Source of the DNA: Tritrichomonas musculus | Taxonomy: Eukaryota > Parabasalia > Tritrichomonadida > Tritrichomonadidae | DNA length: 64,000 nucleotides | Assembly: GCA_039105265.1 (NCBI GenBank) | Contig: JAPFFF010000012.1 | Span: 2,914,001-2,978,000, forward strand | Reading direction: 5' to 3' | Shown here: positions 32,076 to 42,700 of the stretch, in pieces | Layout of the letters: every line of letters begins with the position of its first letter | Numbering within the stretch: position 1 is the stretch's first letter | The notes under the pieces: generated by a model | The model's database searches: none | What the model was told of the DNA's origin: nothing | What the model saw: only the letters and a program-made list of their open reading frames with translations | Translations under genes and position numbers: made by a program

Positions 32076-32879
32076 ATGAAAGTGCAGGCAGTATTTAGTG
32101 ACATTGATGGAACTTTTCTTAATGATCAGCATCAAATGACAACTGACACACGAGAATCCATCAAAAAACTCCAAAGCAAAAATATCAAGTTTGCGCTTGT
32201 CTCAGCAAGGAGTCCGTCAGGCATCTTCCCCATTCTCCGTAAGAATTCCTTTAAATGCCCAATAATTTCGTACAGTGGGGCTCTCGTCATGGATGAAGAC
32301 GGCAAAATTATCTATGAAAAAGGAATGGAAATTTCAATTGCCTCTGAAATAATTGAATACATCAAAGAAAATAAATTTGACCTCACATGGAACCTCTATT
32401 CAGTTGACAACTGGATTTCTCAAAGCAAGAATGATCAGCGTGTCCTAGAGGAAGAAAAAATCGTTGATGCAGAGTCATTTGAAGGTGACATCACTTCACT
32501 TCCCGAGGGAAGTTCTGTTCACAAAATTCTTTGCATGTGTAATCCAGAAAAAATTATCGAAATTGAGAAGAAAATTGAAAGGAAGTTCCCTCAATGTGCG
32601 GTTGTGAAGTCATCTGACAAGTTACTTGAAATAATGATTAAAGGCATCAACAAGGCTGAGGCTGTGAGACGGTTGTGTGAATTCTGGAATGTTTCAATTG
32701 AGAATGCAATTGCTTTTGGAGACAACTACAACGACATCGAAATGCTCGAGGCAGTCGGATTGGGAGTTGTGATGGGAAATGCGCCTGAAGAAATACGAAG
32801 AAGATTTGCAGAAGTAACACTTGACAACAATCATGATGGAATTGCAGCTGCATTGAAGAAATTCAACGTTGTTGAATAA
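32076..32879 (+). CDS. Cof-type HAD superfamily phosphatase
   Basis: A 267-residue cytosolic hydrolase, probably acting on sugar phosphates or other small phosphorylated metabolites. The chosen ATG at 32076 places the nucleophile motif near the N-terminus, as the family requires; upstream sequence in frame begins only with TTG. All four HAD motifs are visible: motif I SDIDGTFLND (Asp9 nucleophile, Asp11 acid/base), motif II SAR (Ser43), motif III Lys about 193 in KGINKAEAV, and motif IV GDNYNDIEML (about 215-224). The cap lies between motifs II and III, which places it in the IIB (Cof) subfamily. Length is normal. Such enzymes are common in bacteria and trichomonads and may have come by lateral transfer; the substrate cannot be read from sequence. 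Confidence 0.93.
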   Translation: MKVQAVFSDIDGTFLNDQHQMTTDTRESIKKLQSKNIKFALVSARSPSGIFPILRKNSFKCPIISYSGALVMDEDGKIIYEKGMEISIASEIIEYIKENKFDLTWNLYSVDNWISQSKNDQRVLEEEKIVDAESFEGDITSLPEGSSVHKILCMCNPEKIIEIEKKIERKFPQCAVVKSSDKLLEIMIKGINKAEAVRRLCEFWNVSIENAIAFGDNYNDIEMLEAVGLGVVMGNAPEEIRRRFAEVTLDNNHDGIAAALKKFNVVE

Positions 32880-33390
32880 CTTTTCTAATAAAGAAATATA
32901 GAATGAAATTTTTATTGTTTTTTTTTTTTTTTTTTAATTTATATTTTTTTTTTTGTATTATATTAACTTACTCTTGTTCATTCAATCATTTTTCATTGAA
33001 TACGAAAATCATGTTTCATTGATTTGAATCATGAATAAGTTAACTGAATAATAATATTTCAAAAATTTTGTAGAATGATCCTTTTTTTCCTTTTAAAAAT
33101 TATGAAAAAATAGTCAATTTTGAAGAATTAAATAGTTTTAGAATATTACATGAAGATTTTGCTGAATTCAACATTGTGAATTTTTAACATCTTAAGTATT
33201 TATTTTTATTACAACAAGCTTAAATATATCAGATTTCTTTTTTGTTAAAGATAATCACCAGTTAAGTAGACGAAAATAACGAACTATTCGAATTAAAAAG
33301 ATAAAATGGTAATTTTAAAAAAAAAATGAAATATTTAAAAATGAAAACCATTATTTACTCGAATTTCTTAGATGTCTAAAAAATGCTTAA
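32880..33390. other. Convergent spacer between the HAD and BspA-like genes
   Basis: T-rich tracts at about 32915-32955 follow the HAD stop. AT-rich DNA with no gene or repeat that I could recognise. Confidence 0.5.
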
Positions 33391-34911
33391 TTACCATCTT
33401 CTCTTTTTGACGATATTTGTATAATTTGAAACATACATGTTAGTAAACCATGGTGGAATTTTGATTTCTACCAAAGATGTACAATTAAAAAACACTTTTG
33501 ATTTAATCGTTTTTACGGAAAAAGGAATGTCTATTTTTTCTAATGACCTACAGCTATTAAATGCATCTTGTTCAATTCTTTCTAAAGATGATGGAACATT
33601 AAATGTTATTTTTGACAATGAATCACAAAATAAAAATGCTTCTTTTCCTATTATTACTACTGAAGATGGAATTGTAATTTCAATTAAATTGGTAAAATAT
33701 AAAAAGGCTCTATCGTCAATACGTAAACAAGATGATGGAATAATAACTTTCACAATACTATATTTTACAGTATTAATATCAATTATATCCTTAGATAATG
33801 TAAATTTGTATTTTTCTATAGATTCATCTATTTTATCAAATGAATCTAAATAAAGATTTGCGCATGTATCATAATTGAAACGAATTAAGTTTTTCAAAAT
33901 GCTATTATTAAAATTACCATTGATAATTTCATCATCAAATTGTGAAAAATTATATGATTTGAACATTGCTTCATATACATCATTACTAAATGTATCTGTT
34001 AATTCACTTGGTAAGTATTGATTTTTAATATATTCTGCAAATTCATCATTGTAACATTTAATCGATTCAATAAAGCATTTTTCATATGAAATATCTGAAA
34101 TATTTTGCCTTTCTAACAAATATATTAATTCAGGATTACCACTATGAATTGCATAAAACCATAAAAATTTAGTTAATGGAACATTATTCAATCTTAAATA
34201 ATTGAAAATTTGAATTGATCCGAAAAATGCTGCATATTCAATCAATGATGGTTTCTTTTCAATTAACATTAAATTTGTTTCAAATACTGATGGCTCAATT
34301 ATTGTGTTTAATCCAATGTTAAATTTATTAACATAAATAATAAAGTCATCTAATGAATCTTCACGTATCAATTTGCATATGTATGTTTCATTTTCTCCAA
34401 TTTTTCTGTTTTCTTCATAATTTTCAGATAAGTTTTTGTTACTTTCCAAAAAATTCTTTCTAATTTTTGCTTTCATAAATGGACTTACTTCGTTGAAGAA
34501 AAATTCTTTGTACTTGAATGAACTTTCACAATTCACTTCTACAATAAAATCAGCAAAATATTTATCTACTTCGATAATATTATTTTTGATTAACAACAAA
34601 AGCATCATTTTATTATTTTTAAATGTGTTTAACAACTCTTCTTTATCGTAAAATCCCATATTGTTAATTAAAATCTTTAATATTTTTTCTATTTTGGTGA
34701 AAAAATTTGGACCACGCTTGTAATTATTTGATGCTTCTGATAAAAAGGTGCATAATAAGTTTTTTTCTTCAGTATTACCCATCATATAAGAACTTTCAAA
34801 CAAATTTGTAAATTCTGTAATATATTTATCTTCATCTTCATCATTTTTGATTAAATTTATAACAATATCTTTGATTTCTTTTTTCTTGCTAATATATTCT
34901 TCCCAATTCAT
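33391..34911 (-). CDS. DUF3447/ankyrin-like protein with BspA-type LRRs
   Basis: A 506-residue protein. The N-terminal two thirds are helical. The segment around residues 225-280 (SLIEYAAFFGSIQIFNYL, then LWFYAIHSGNPELIYLLE) reads like degenerate ankyrin repeats of the DUF3447 type that are abundant in trichomonads. The C-terminal about 130 residues are BspA/TpLRR (LRR_5) repeats of about 23 residues: DDRAFLYFTNLIEITIPSSV, GKEAFLFCDSLSKITF, EQDAFNSCRSLEKIDIP, KSKVFFNCTSLVEIKIP. There is no signal peptide or transmembrane helix, so the protein is probably intracellular and acts by protein binding; the partner is unknown. It ends in a basic tail (VKKRRW). The frame is intact, in contrast to the BspA-like pseudogene at 50561-52307. 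Confidence 0.85.
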   Translation of the reverse strand: MNWEEYISKKKEIKDIVINLIKNDEDEDKYITEFTNLFESSYMMGNTEEKNLLCTFLSEASNNYKRGPNFFTKIEKILKILINNMGFYDKEELLNTFKNNKMMLLLLIKNNIIEVDKYFADFIVEVNCESSFKYKEFFFNEVSPFMKAKIRKNFLESNKNLSENYEENRKIGENETYICKLIREDSLDDFIIYVNKFNIGLNTIIEPSVFETNLMLIEKKPSLIEYAAFFGSIQIFNYLRLNNVPLTKFLWFYAIHSGNPELIYLLERQNISDISYEKCFIESIKCYNDEFAEYIKNQYLPSELTDTFSNDVYEAMFKSYNFSQFDDEIINGNFNNSILKNLIRFNYDTCANLYLDSFDKIDESIEKYKFTLSKDIIDINTVKYSIVKVIIPSSCLRIDDRAFLYFTNLIEITIPSSVVIIGKEAFLFCDSLSKITFNVPSSLERIEQDAFNSCRSLEKIDIPFSVKTIKSKVFFNCTSLVEIKIPPWFTNMYVSNYTNIVKKRRW

Positions 34912-35921
34912 TTTCTGTAATATTCACTTGTTTTCCTAAATTAAAATAAAGATTAGAAACACAAAAAAATTTAAAGAAAAATAATTGAGAGATAAAAATG
35001 CTAAAATTTTTTTGATTGAATTTTTAAATTATATTTTGGTCCTAATTTGTGAATGAAAATTTTATGAACTCGCATTTTAAAAAGAAAAGAAAATATGAAT
35101 TTCTATATATTTTCAATATTATCATATAATACTATTATTAAAGAAAAAAACAATGCATATGATCGATATTGATTTTCGAATCTTTATTTTTTTTTTTTTT
35201 TTAGGAAAGACTTAAAATAGGATAATGTCATTTTACACCTATATCAATTTAATGAATAGTTTTTGTCAAATTGTCTTGGCAGTAACTCAGTATATCAAAT
35301 GGTATGTTAATTAGAAATTTTGATTGATTTGGTTTAAATTTATGCAAATTGTGACAATTTGCTGTAATACGAAGTAAATGTCAACATTCTTAATTAGTTT
35401 TTTTTTGGAATTGTTATTTTGATCGAAACTATTTTCAAAGGTTTTATAAGAAATAATAATTTAAAAAAGTATTTTAGGCACACAAATATTGTTTAGAAAC
35501 ATTTCTGGCAGACAAAATTAAATTAATTTGAATTCATAATTATGATGATCGATTTTTTGAAAATATTAATTTTCAAACCAAGATTAATTAAAATAATATA
35601 CAACATTTCTTTAACTCTTTTTCATTAAATTGAAATATCGGTCTATTTTAAAAAATTAGAGTATCGTTTAGAACGATAATTCAATTTAGTATTTGAAAAA
35701 TTCAATAATCACATCGTAACAAAATTTTTCAACGCACAAAATAATATGATCTTATCTCATTTAAAAAATTGTTATACTTTTTATAATTTATTAATTTGAT
35801 TAAATAAATTTAATTTTTAAAATTTTTTCTAGAAAATATCCTATGTTCTTTTTAATTTACTAATATATTTATCATACTTGATTTAAATCAAATTTGAATA
35901 TAAAAAAAAATCAAAATCATA
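34912..35921. other. Divergent promoter region
   Basis: About 1 kb between two divergently transcribed genes. It has a T-tract at 35188-35203 and AT-rich DNA. No gene, RNA or clear initiator was found; a TCATA sits right at the ATG of the downstream gene, too close to serve. Confidence 0.45.
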
Positions 35922-38582
35922 ATGAAGAGAATAACTAATTCATCTCAATCAATTAGTTTAATGAGCATTTCAGCTAATCTTTCAGGTATCTTGCCATATT
36001 CAAATGACCCAAAAGATTTTTCAATCTGCCAAATTTTATATTCTCCCACAAATCGAATAATGAAATTTTCAGCATCAAATGTAAACAACTTAAATACAAA
36101 ACAACTGCTAGAATTGGTTTCATCAAATGTAGGAATTGAAACGGAGCTCAATCTTTTTATTAAATTCCCAAATAATAATTTTCTTCTTTTAGAAGAGAAT
36201 GAATCACCTTTTCAAATCACAGAATCATTATTTTATTTACCAATTGATAAAGAAGACAAAGAAAAACTCCATAGCTATCATTTAATTGCTACTCCAAAAA
36301 AGAAAACAAATCGATCATTTTTATTAATTCCTGTCATAGATGAAGAATCCAATTTTCTTTACATGATGCCCTTTTTACAAACATCGAAATCATTTCATCT
36401 TGATTCCATACTCAAATCGATCCAAGCAATTCATCAATGTCCAAAAAGTTCAATTTCAGTATATACAAAGAAAGGCCAAAAATTGAATGCCGACATGGTC
36501 AAATTGGTGACAATAAAGCATGTTCTAAACCAATCAATTTACATTTCATTAACGATGACCAAACATATTCATGATCAAATACAAAAGCGAGTGAATGTTT
36601 TGAATGAACTCAGAAGTACAGAAATCAACTTTTTCAAAACAATTAACGGTTTTATTGAAAATGTTACTCCTGTTTTCAAAAAGACAAACATTTTGACAGC
36701 CAATGAATTGAATAGCTTTGTTAATGCTGTGCATTACATCACTGGCCTTCAAGAAAGAATTGTTTCCGATTTGAAAGACATGCGGATCAATTATATGACA
36801 CTTATCGGCACGTGGTTCAAAGAGTATGTTCCATTCTTGAAAGGCTACAATCAGTACTTGACTCTCTACAAGATGTGTCTTCCAAAAATCACAGAAGCAA
36901 TGAAATTGAAAGAAAACAAGCCAATTTTTGAAGCGTTTTTGAATTCTGAATACTCAAACAATCTTCGCTTTGACAGCGTTTTGATCATCCCTGTCCAGCA
37001 CAGTCCGAGATACATGCTGCTTCTCAGAGAGATGATTAAAGCAACACCAGAGGCACATCCTGACTATGAAGACTTGGTCAATACATTTGACCTTGTCGAT
37101 GAAACAATTCAAAAACTGAACAACGAAGTCACCGTTTTCCAAAAGAAGCAAGAATTGATGAACTTTGAGTCACTTTTTTCTGAAAAGGTCGATTTGTTTT
37201 GCCCTAACCGTAATTATATCGGTTACTATAACGCGCAGTACAAGTCAGAGAACTACCTGCTGCTCCTGTTTTCAGACGAGATTTGGCTCTCAATTGTCAA
37301 CAAAGAAGGCAAATTGAAAAGAAAGAAAAAATTGAGTCTGGACGATACAAACGTCTTTGCGTACTCAAATAAATCGGTTGTTTTCAGGTCATTGAGCCAG
37401 CCACTTGACTTCATCTATCTCTTTGAGGACACAGAAAAAAGAGATAAATTTGTGTCTGACTTCAGAAAAACGACGGTTTCTTACCTGAAACTTTTGAGAG
37501 ACCAAATAAGGCTTCGATATGAAACGGTTGATGTGAAAAATCAATACAAATTGTCCGACCACTCAATGACCTTTTTGAATGGCACTTTTTACGTCTTCGG
37601 AGGCCGTGATGAAGATGGCAATGCGACAAACGGTTTGTACAAATTCACTGCTGAAAATCCACTTTTTGAGGAGTTGCACGTTAACAAGGATTACTCAAAA
37701 CCGCCGCCAAGATTCATGTGCGCTTTCTGCGCAATCGACACCGGGCTCTTCGTGTTTGGTGGCACAAACGATGAAAAAAGCGGTTTTTCTGATTTATGGT
37801 TCTACTCATTCAAATTTGAAAGATGGCAGCAACTTTTGAATGAAGGTGAAAACGATAGCTGCAGCCCTCCTGGCGGTTATGGCCTTGAATTGAAGCTAGC
37901 AAAATTGAATGGAAAAAGTGACAGTCTCATTCTCAGTGGTGGAAATGACCAGTTCGGCATATATGCCTACAAACTGAAAACAAAAGTTTGGGAGAAAATT
38001 GAACCGAAAAATGGTCTTAAAATTCAATCGTTATATGGTCATTCAATGATTCCAATTTCTCAGAAAAACGACAACTTTTTGATAATAGGTGGCAAAAATT
38101 CTGAAGGTGAATATAACCGTTTCCCACTTTTTGTGACAAATAATTGTCAGACCATTTATCCAGTCAATTTGACAAGAATTAATCCTATCGAAAGATTCCA
38201 GCATCGTTCTGTTGTGATAGATAAGACAGTCTACATTATCGGAGGCGATTCAACCGAAAAAATGCCATTTGCACTTCACCTCAACCTTTCATTATTCACC
38301 GTGCCAAAAGTCGAAGGCGAGAAGAAACACGCTGTGAGAGGATTCGCAATGGCAACCGATGGGAAGGACATTTACATGCACGGAGGATTCGACAAGAAAG
38401 AGAAGCTGATGTCTTGCCTCATGAAAATTTCGGTTTTCAATCCTGAAAGTGAAAATGACAAGAATTTAAATTTTGTGGACCAGCTAAGTGAAGCTTCTTT
38501 TGAGCGCGATAATCTAGCATATCAAGTAATGAATAATCCAAAGTCTGTCTCTGATGGAAATTGGATTGTTGGCCAAAAATAA
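35922..38582 (+). CDS. RhoGEF (DH-PH) with C-terminal Kelch propeller
   Basis: An 886-residue protein that should activate Rho/Rac GTPases and so act on the actin cytoskeleton. Residues about 226-405 are a Dbl-homology domain. The signature is LRFDSVLIIPVQHSPRYMLL (about 345-365), then REMIKATPEAHPDYEDL, which matches the usual PVQR-PRY-LLL-E and HPDY pattern; the common Arg after PVQ is His here. Residues about 412-530 look like the PH domain that follows DH (YLLLLFSDEIWLSIV, ending at a helix before SYLKLLRDQ). From about 547 to 820 there are Kelch blades (FLNGTFYVFGGRDEDGNATN, GLFVFGGTNDEKSGFSDLWF, VVIDKTVYIIGGDS, KDIYMHGGFD). The first about 220 residues may hold two beta-grasp (RA/RBD-like) modules; this is a guess. 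DH-PH-Kelch combinations are known in amoebozoans. No membrane segment is present. Confidence 0.85.
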   Translation: MKRITNSSQSISLMSISANLSGILPYSNDPKDFSICQILYSPTNRIMKFSASNVNNLNTKQLLELVSSNVGIETELNLFIKFPNNNFLLLEENESPFQITESLFYLPIDKEDKEKLHSYHLIATPKKKTNRSFLLIPVIDEESNFLYMMPFLQTSKSFHLDSILKSIQAIHQCPKSSISVYTKKGQKLNADMVKLVTIKHVLNQSIYISLTMTKHIHDQIQKRVNVLNELRSTEINFFKTINGFIENVTPVFKKTNILTANELNSFVNAVHYITGLQERIVSDLKDMRINYMTLIGTWFKEYVPFLKGYNQYLTLYKMCLPKITEAMKLKENKPIFEAFLNSEYSNNLRFDSVLIIPVQHSPRYMLLLREMIKATPEAHPDYEDLVNTFDLVDETIQKLNNEVTVFQKKQELMNFESLFSEKVDLFCPNRNYIGYYNAQYKSENYLLLLFSDEIWLSIVNKEGKLKRKKKLSLDDTNVFAYSNKSVVFRSLSQPLDFIYLFEDTEKRDKFVSDFRKTTVSYLKLLRDQIRLRYETVDVKNQYKLSDHSMTFLNGTFYVFGGRDEDGNATNGLYKFTAENPLFEELHVNKDYSKPPPRFMCAFCAIDTGLFVFGGTNDEKSGFSDLWFYSFKFERWQQLLNEGENDSCSPPGGYGLELKLAKLNGKSDSLILSGGNDQFGIYAYKLKTKVWEKIEPKNGLKIQSLYGHSMIPISQKNDNFLIIGGKNSEGEYNRFPLFVTNNCQTIYPVNLTRINPIERFQHRSVVIDKTVYIIGGDSTEKMPFALHLNLSLFTVPKVEGEKKHAVRGFAMATDGKDIYMHGGFDKKEKLMSCLMKISVFNPESENDKNLNFVDQLSEASFERDNLAYQVMNNPKSVSDGNWIVGQK

Positions 38583-39776
38583 TCGAATGTTTTAAATGTT
38601 TCTATTAAAGAAATAAATCAAAATTAATATCTCTTTTTAGTGATACATTAAAAAAAATTTTATATGAAAAGCAATTATGAAAAATAAGAATTTTTTGATC
38701 CTCATATGAGATATCGGTATGTATTCAATGTAATTGGAACAATTTAATTTTTTTTTTTACTCATTCTTAAAGTAAACTTTAAATTAAACTTTACATGATT
38801 ATTTTTTGCATGATTCTGAATATAAAAAAAGAAGAACCAATGAAGATTACAAGTATTGATAAATAAAAATTCCTATATAATAGGGTTTTTAATAACCGAT
38901 TTTTAATTGAAAATATAATTTGTAAAATATACAAAATCAATTTTATATATTATTGAATATTTTAATTTGTACTAGCTTATTACATTAAAAAATAAATTAT
39001 TAATATTAATAATATAATATTATAAATAATTTGAAAATATTATGGGAAATTATATCAATTGAACAAATTATACAAAACTTAATTCTTATCTGAATTAAAT
39101 ATTAATATTTATTTTATAGTTATTATATTTCAACAATACATATTGGAGGATAAATCTGTGCTAAAATTTAAAAACCTCTTTTTTAATAGAAGTAATCGAC
39201 AAAATAAGAAGAATTTCTTATTTTTACTATAATTTAATGTATAATAAGATTTTTAACTCAACTATATCATATATGTGTACTCATTATATAGTAATAAAAC
39301 TGTTTTTTACATAAAATATCAAACTTGGAATAAATTAAAGAATTAAATAATTATAATAAAAGCTAAAAATTTGAAGCAAATATGTAAAATGAATAAAAAT
39401 GGTGTTAATATATCATTATTTTGAAGTTGATTAGAAAATTATAGGTTAGTGAAAAATAATCTAAATAATAGCCATATTTCTTTTTTTTTTTTTTTTTCAC
39501 TCAAAAAGATATCATATATAATTTCCACTTTGGAGTGAATAATATGATGGTTATAATGATATTATCTTAATTATTTACTGGAACGTTTTAGAAGGCATTT
39601 ACATTCCCCTCTCAAATAATTGAGTTTAATTTGAAAGGGGATTCAAATTTCAGAATTTTTGAGTGGTTTCTTAAAACCTTACTCAATATTTTTTTTTCAA
39701 AAAGTTTAAACTTTTTCTATTGATAACAATAAAATTTTTAATATAAAAAGAATTATGTTATTTAAACAAAAGAGAA
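38583..39776. other. Convergent intergenic region
   Basis: About 1.2 kb of AT-rich DNA between two converging genes. A T-tract lies at 39481-39498. No gene, tRNA or transposon ends recognised. Confidence 0.5.
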
Positions 39777-42700
39777 CTAGTCATAGAAAGGGACCAAACC
39801 TTCAATGAAATACTCAGGAATATATTTGACATAAACTTTCTTATCATTATCATCATCATCAGAATCGGGCTGAGCCTGTTCAGCATTATCTAAAGAGTAA
39901 GTTTTCCTCGAATACAAGAACTTGAGTCCCTTGACCATCTGTTTATCTGATGCGAATCCGATGTAAGTCAATTCAATAGGGCATTCAACAGAGAGCACGT
40001 TTTGTTGAATATCAACTGCATCCTCCACTTTTTCAATGACATTTTGAATTGGGTAGTTTCCAGGGTCGTACTTAATGTAGCGCAAGTTTGTGTTGTACTT
40101 CAACACGTTTGTTGACTCCTTGAAAGCGATTTCATTCAAATGGTTGAGAGCATTCATTTTGTCCTGCTGACTATCCATCACAATAAATGAGAACTTTTGA
40201 ATGAAACCGTTTTTAATTGACTTGTCAAAGAAGAGCAATTTGTCTCTTTCAACGGCTGCTGGCTTCAGTCCGAAAGACTCGATTTCATTGACAATCAATG
40301 GCAGGTCATTTGAATCAGACACAATAACGTCTTCTTTGAAAAATATCGTCTTTTTCAATGAATATTTGGTCGTATCAAACAAGCAGTTTTCTTGCTCCAA
40401 ATACAACCTGAGAAGGCTCAGCAAATAGTCCTCTGTTATGTCTTCGTAGAGGATCAGTGTGACTATTGAGCCCTGATAAAAGACACGTCTTTTGATCTCG
40501 TAGACGCCAAGAACGAGTCCGATGAAATGCAAGAAAGGCTCCAAAATTGAGTCTGGAATTAAATGTTCGTCAAACTGCAACAAATTGACCTTTTCATCTG
40601 GATTTGCCTCAAAAAGTTCAATATTGTGATCGGTCATTACTTTCTTGAAGGGGCCGATTTCGGGTGTCATTACATATGTATATGGCTCGTACAAATTGTT
40701 GTGCGGAATGACGTCGCTTTGGGCATCGATGATTGTGTCAGTTTTTGAGACCAAACTTTTTATGTCGTTTTGAATGCCCTCTGAAATTGAGAGCTGGTTG
40801 TAATAGAAGGCTTGCTGAGTGACGTGCGATGCATTGATCTCCTTGTATCGCTTGATGCGGATCTTGTTCAGATTCACTTTTTGAAGCTGGCTTTGAATGC
40901 CGCCGTCTGGATCGTCCATCTGCTGAATGAGGAGCTCCTCGATCTCGTCGTAGTCGGCCTCTTTCGGGTTCTGGTGCTTCTCGTACGCTTCGGTTGACTC
41001 GTACACTTTCACTGGGCCGTCTGAAAGCCACTTGGACTTGATGAGGCTGATTGCAGCGGTCACATCATCGTACTTGGTGAAGCCAAAGAAGGTGAAGTAG
41101 CCTTTCTCATCGGAGCCCTCAATTCGCTTGTATCGCTGAACATCCTCGCACTTCTTGACGCCAAAGAGAGTGAGCTTCGGCTGCTTGCCTTGAGAGATCT
41201 TTCGTGCCTTCTCTTTCTCGAAGAAGTAGAAGTAGATCAGCTCCTGCTTAGGCGTGAAAACATCCGACTCATCTTTCTTCGTCTCAGCAGCCGCCTTGTT
41301 CTTCTTGTTCTTCTTGCCACCATTGCTCGAAACCTTCGTAAGAGCAACAGCTTCATTATTATTGCTATTATTATTATTATTGTTATTGTTATTATTATTG
41401 TTGTTGTTGTTGTTGTTATTATTATTGTTATTGTTATTGTTATTATTATTGTTGTTGTTATTATTATTATTATTGTTGTTGTTGTTGTTATTGTTGTTAT
41501 TATTATTATTATTATTATTATTGCTGCTGCTTGCAGTTGCTGCATTGGTGGTTGTTGTTGATGTTGCTGTGCTTGTGGCTGTTGGATTTGTTGTTGCTGT
41601 TTTGCTTGGTGCAGGTTGGCTGTTTGGCGGCTTTTGTGTGCTGTCAGTGCTTTGTGGATGGTCGCTGCTGGTGTCCTTGATGATGTCTGAGCTGCTCTTA
41701 TTGGCTGTGCTGCTCTGTACTGGAAGAGGCTGCTGTGGAGGTGGCGCTGACTGCTGCTTGTTTAATTTTGCATTCTTCTTTTTGTTTTTCTTGTTGGCAG
41801 CTCTGCTTCTCGTGGCTGCTTGAACAGGCTGGACTTCAGCCTTCTCTGTCTCCTCTTTTTGGGAAGCAGCAGCCTCGCTTTCCTTTCTTACTTCAACTTT
41901 TTCATTATTTTCTTTTTTAACATCTTTCTTATCCTCAACTTTTTCAATGCTTTTATTTTGTTCATTCTTTTTGGTCTCAACTTTTTGATTACTTTCATTC
42001 TTGGCAGTTTTTGATTTATCAACTTTTTCATTACTCTTATTTTGTGTGACTTTTTCAGTACTTTTAATTTGAGCAACTTTTTCAGTATTCTTGATTTGTT
42101 CAACCTTTTCAGTACTTTTGATTGGTTCGACTTCAGCTTTTTTATCAGCAACTTCTTCCTTTTTAACAATTTTAGGAGTTTCTGGCTCTTCCTCTTGCTG
42201 CTGCTGGTTCTGTGGGTTTTCAGGACGATAGCACCTGTACTTCTTGATATAATTGGAGTCAATAAGAAGCTTGTGAGCCTTGTCTCTATCGCTCGCTTCC
42301 TTGAATCCAACGAGGACAACTTTTTGATTGTCGTAAACGACTTCTTTTTCAATGATCTTGCTTCCTTTAAAAAGTGGCTTCAGTTGCGTCAGATCACCTT
42401 TTTTAATTCTAAATGTCAAAAATGAAAATTTCGATCTTTCCATGTTTCTAGCAATTCTTTCCTCAAAATGGTCAAAATAATCATCTTGTATGATCGCTTT
42501 AACGTCTTTTATTAACGTCTGCTTGTTTAGGTCATCATAAGAAAGAAGAAACTGCTTTGCTGCCTCAAAATCATCGCAATTTGCAAAGCTGTAATATGAA
42601 GAGGAGGCTACATTGAAGTCAACAGGGTTAATTGAATATATAAGGGAAGGGATAAATCCAAGTTTATGATTATTTTGATTATTTGGGAAAATTTTGATGT

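Noticed and set aside
41190-41823. Poly-Leu and poly-Ile/Val frames opposite the Asn tract
   Set aside because: Antisense readings of the ATT/GTT trinucleotide repeat; the minus-strand 1307-codon frame explains the region.
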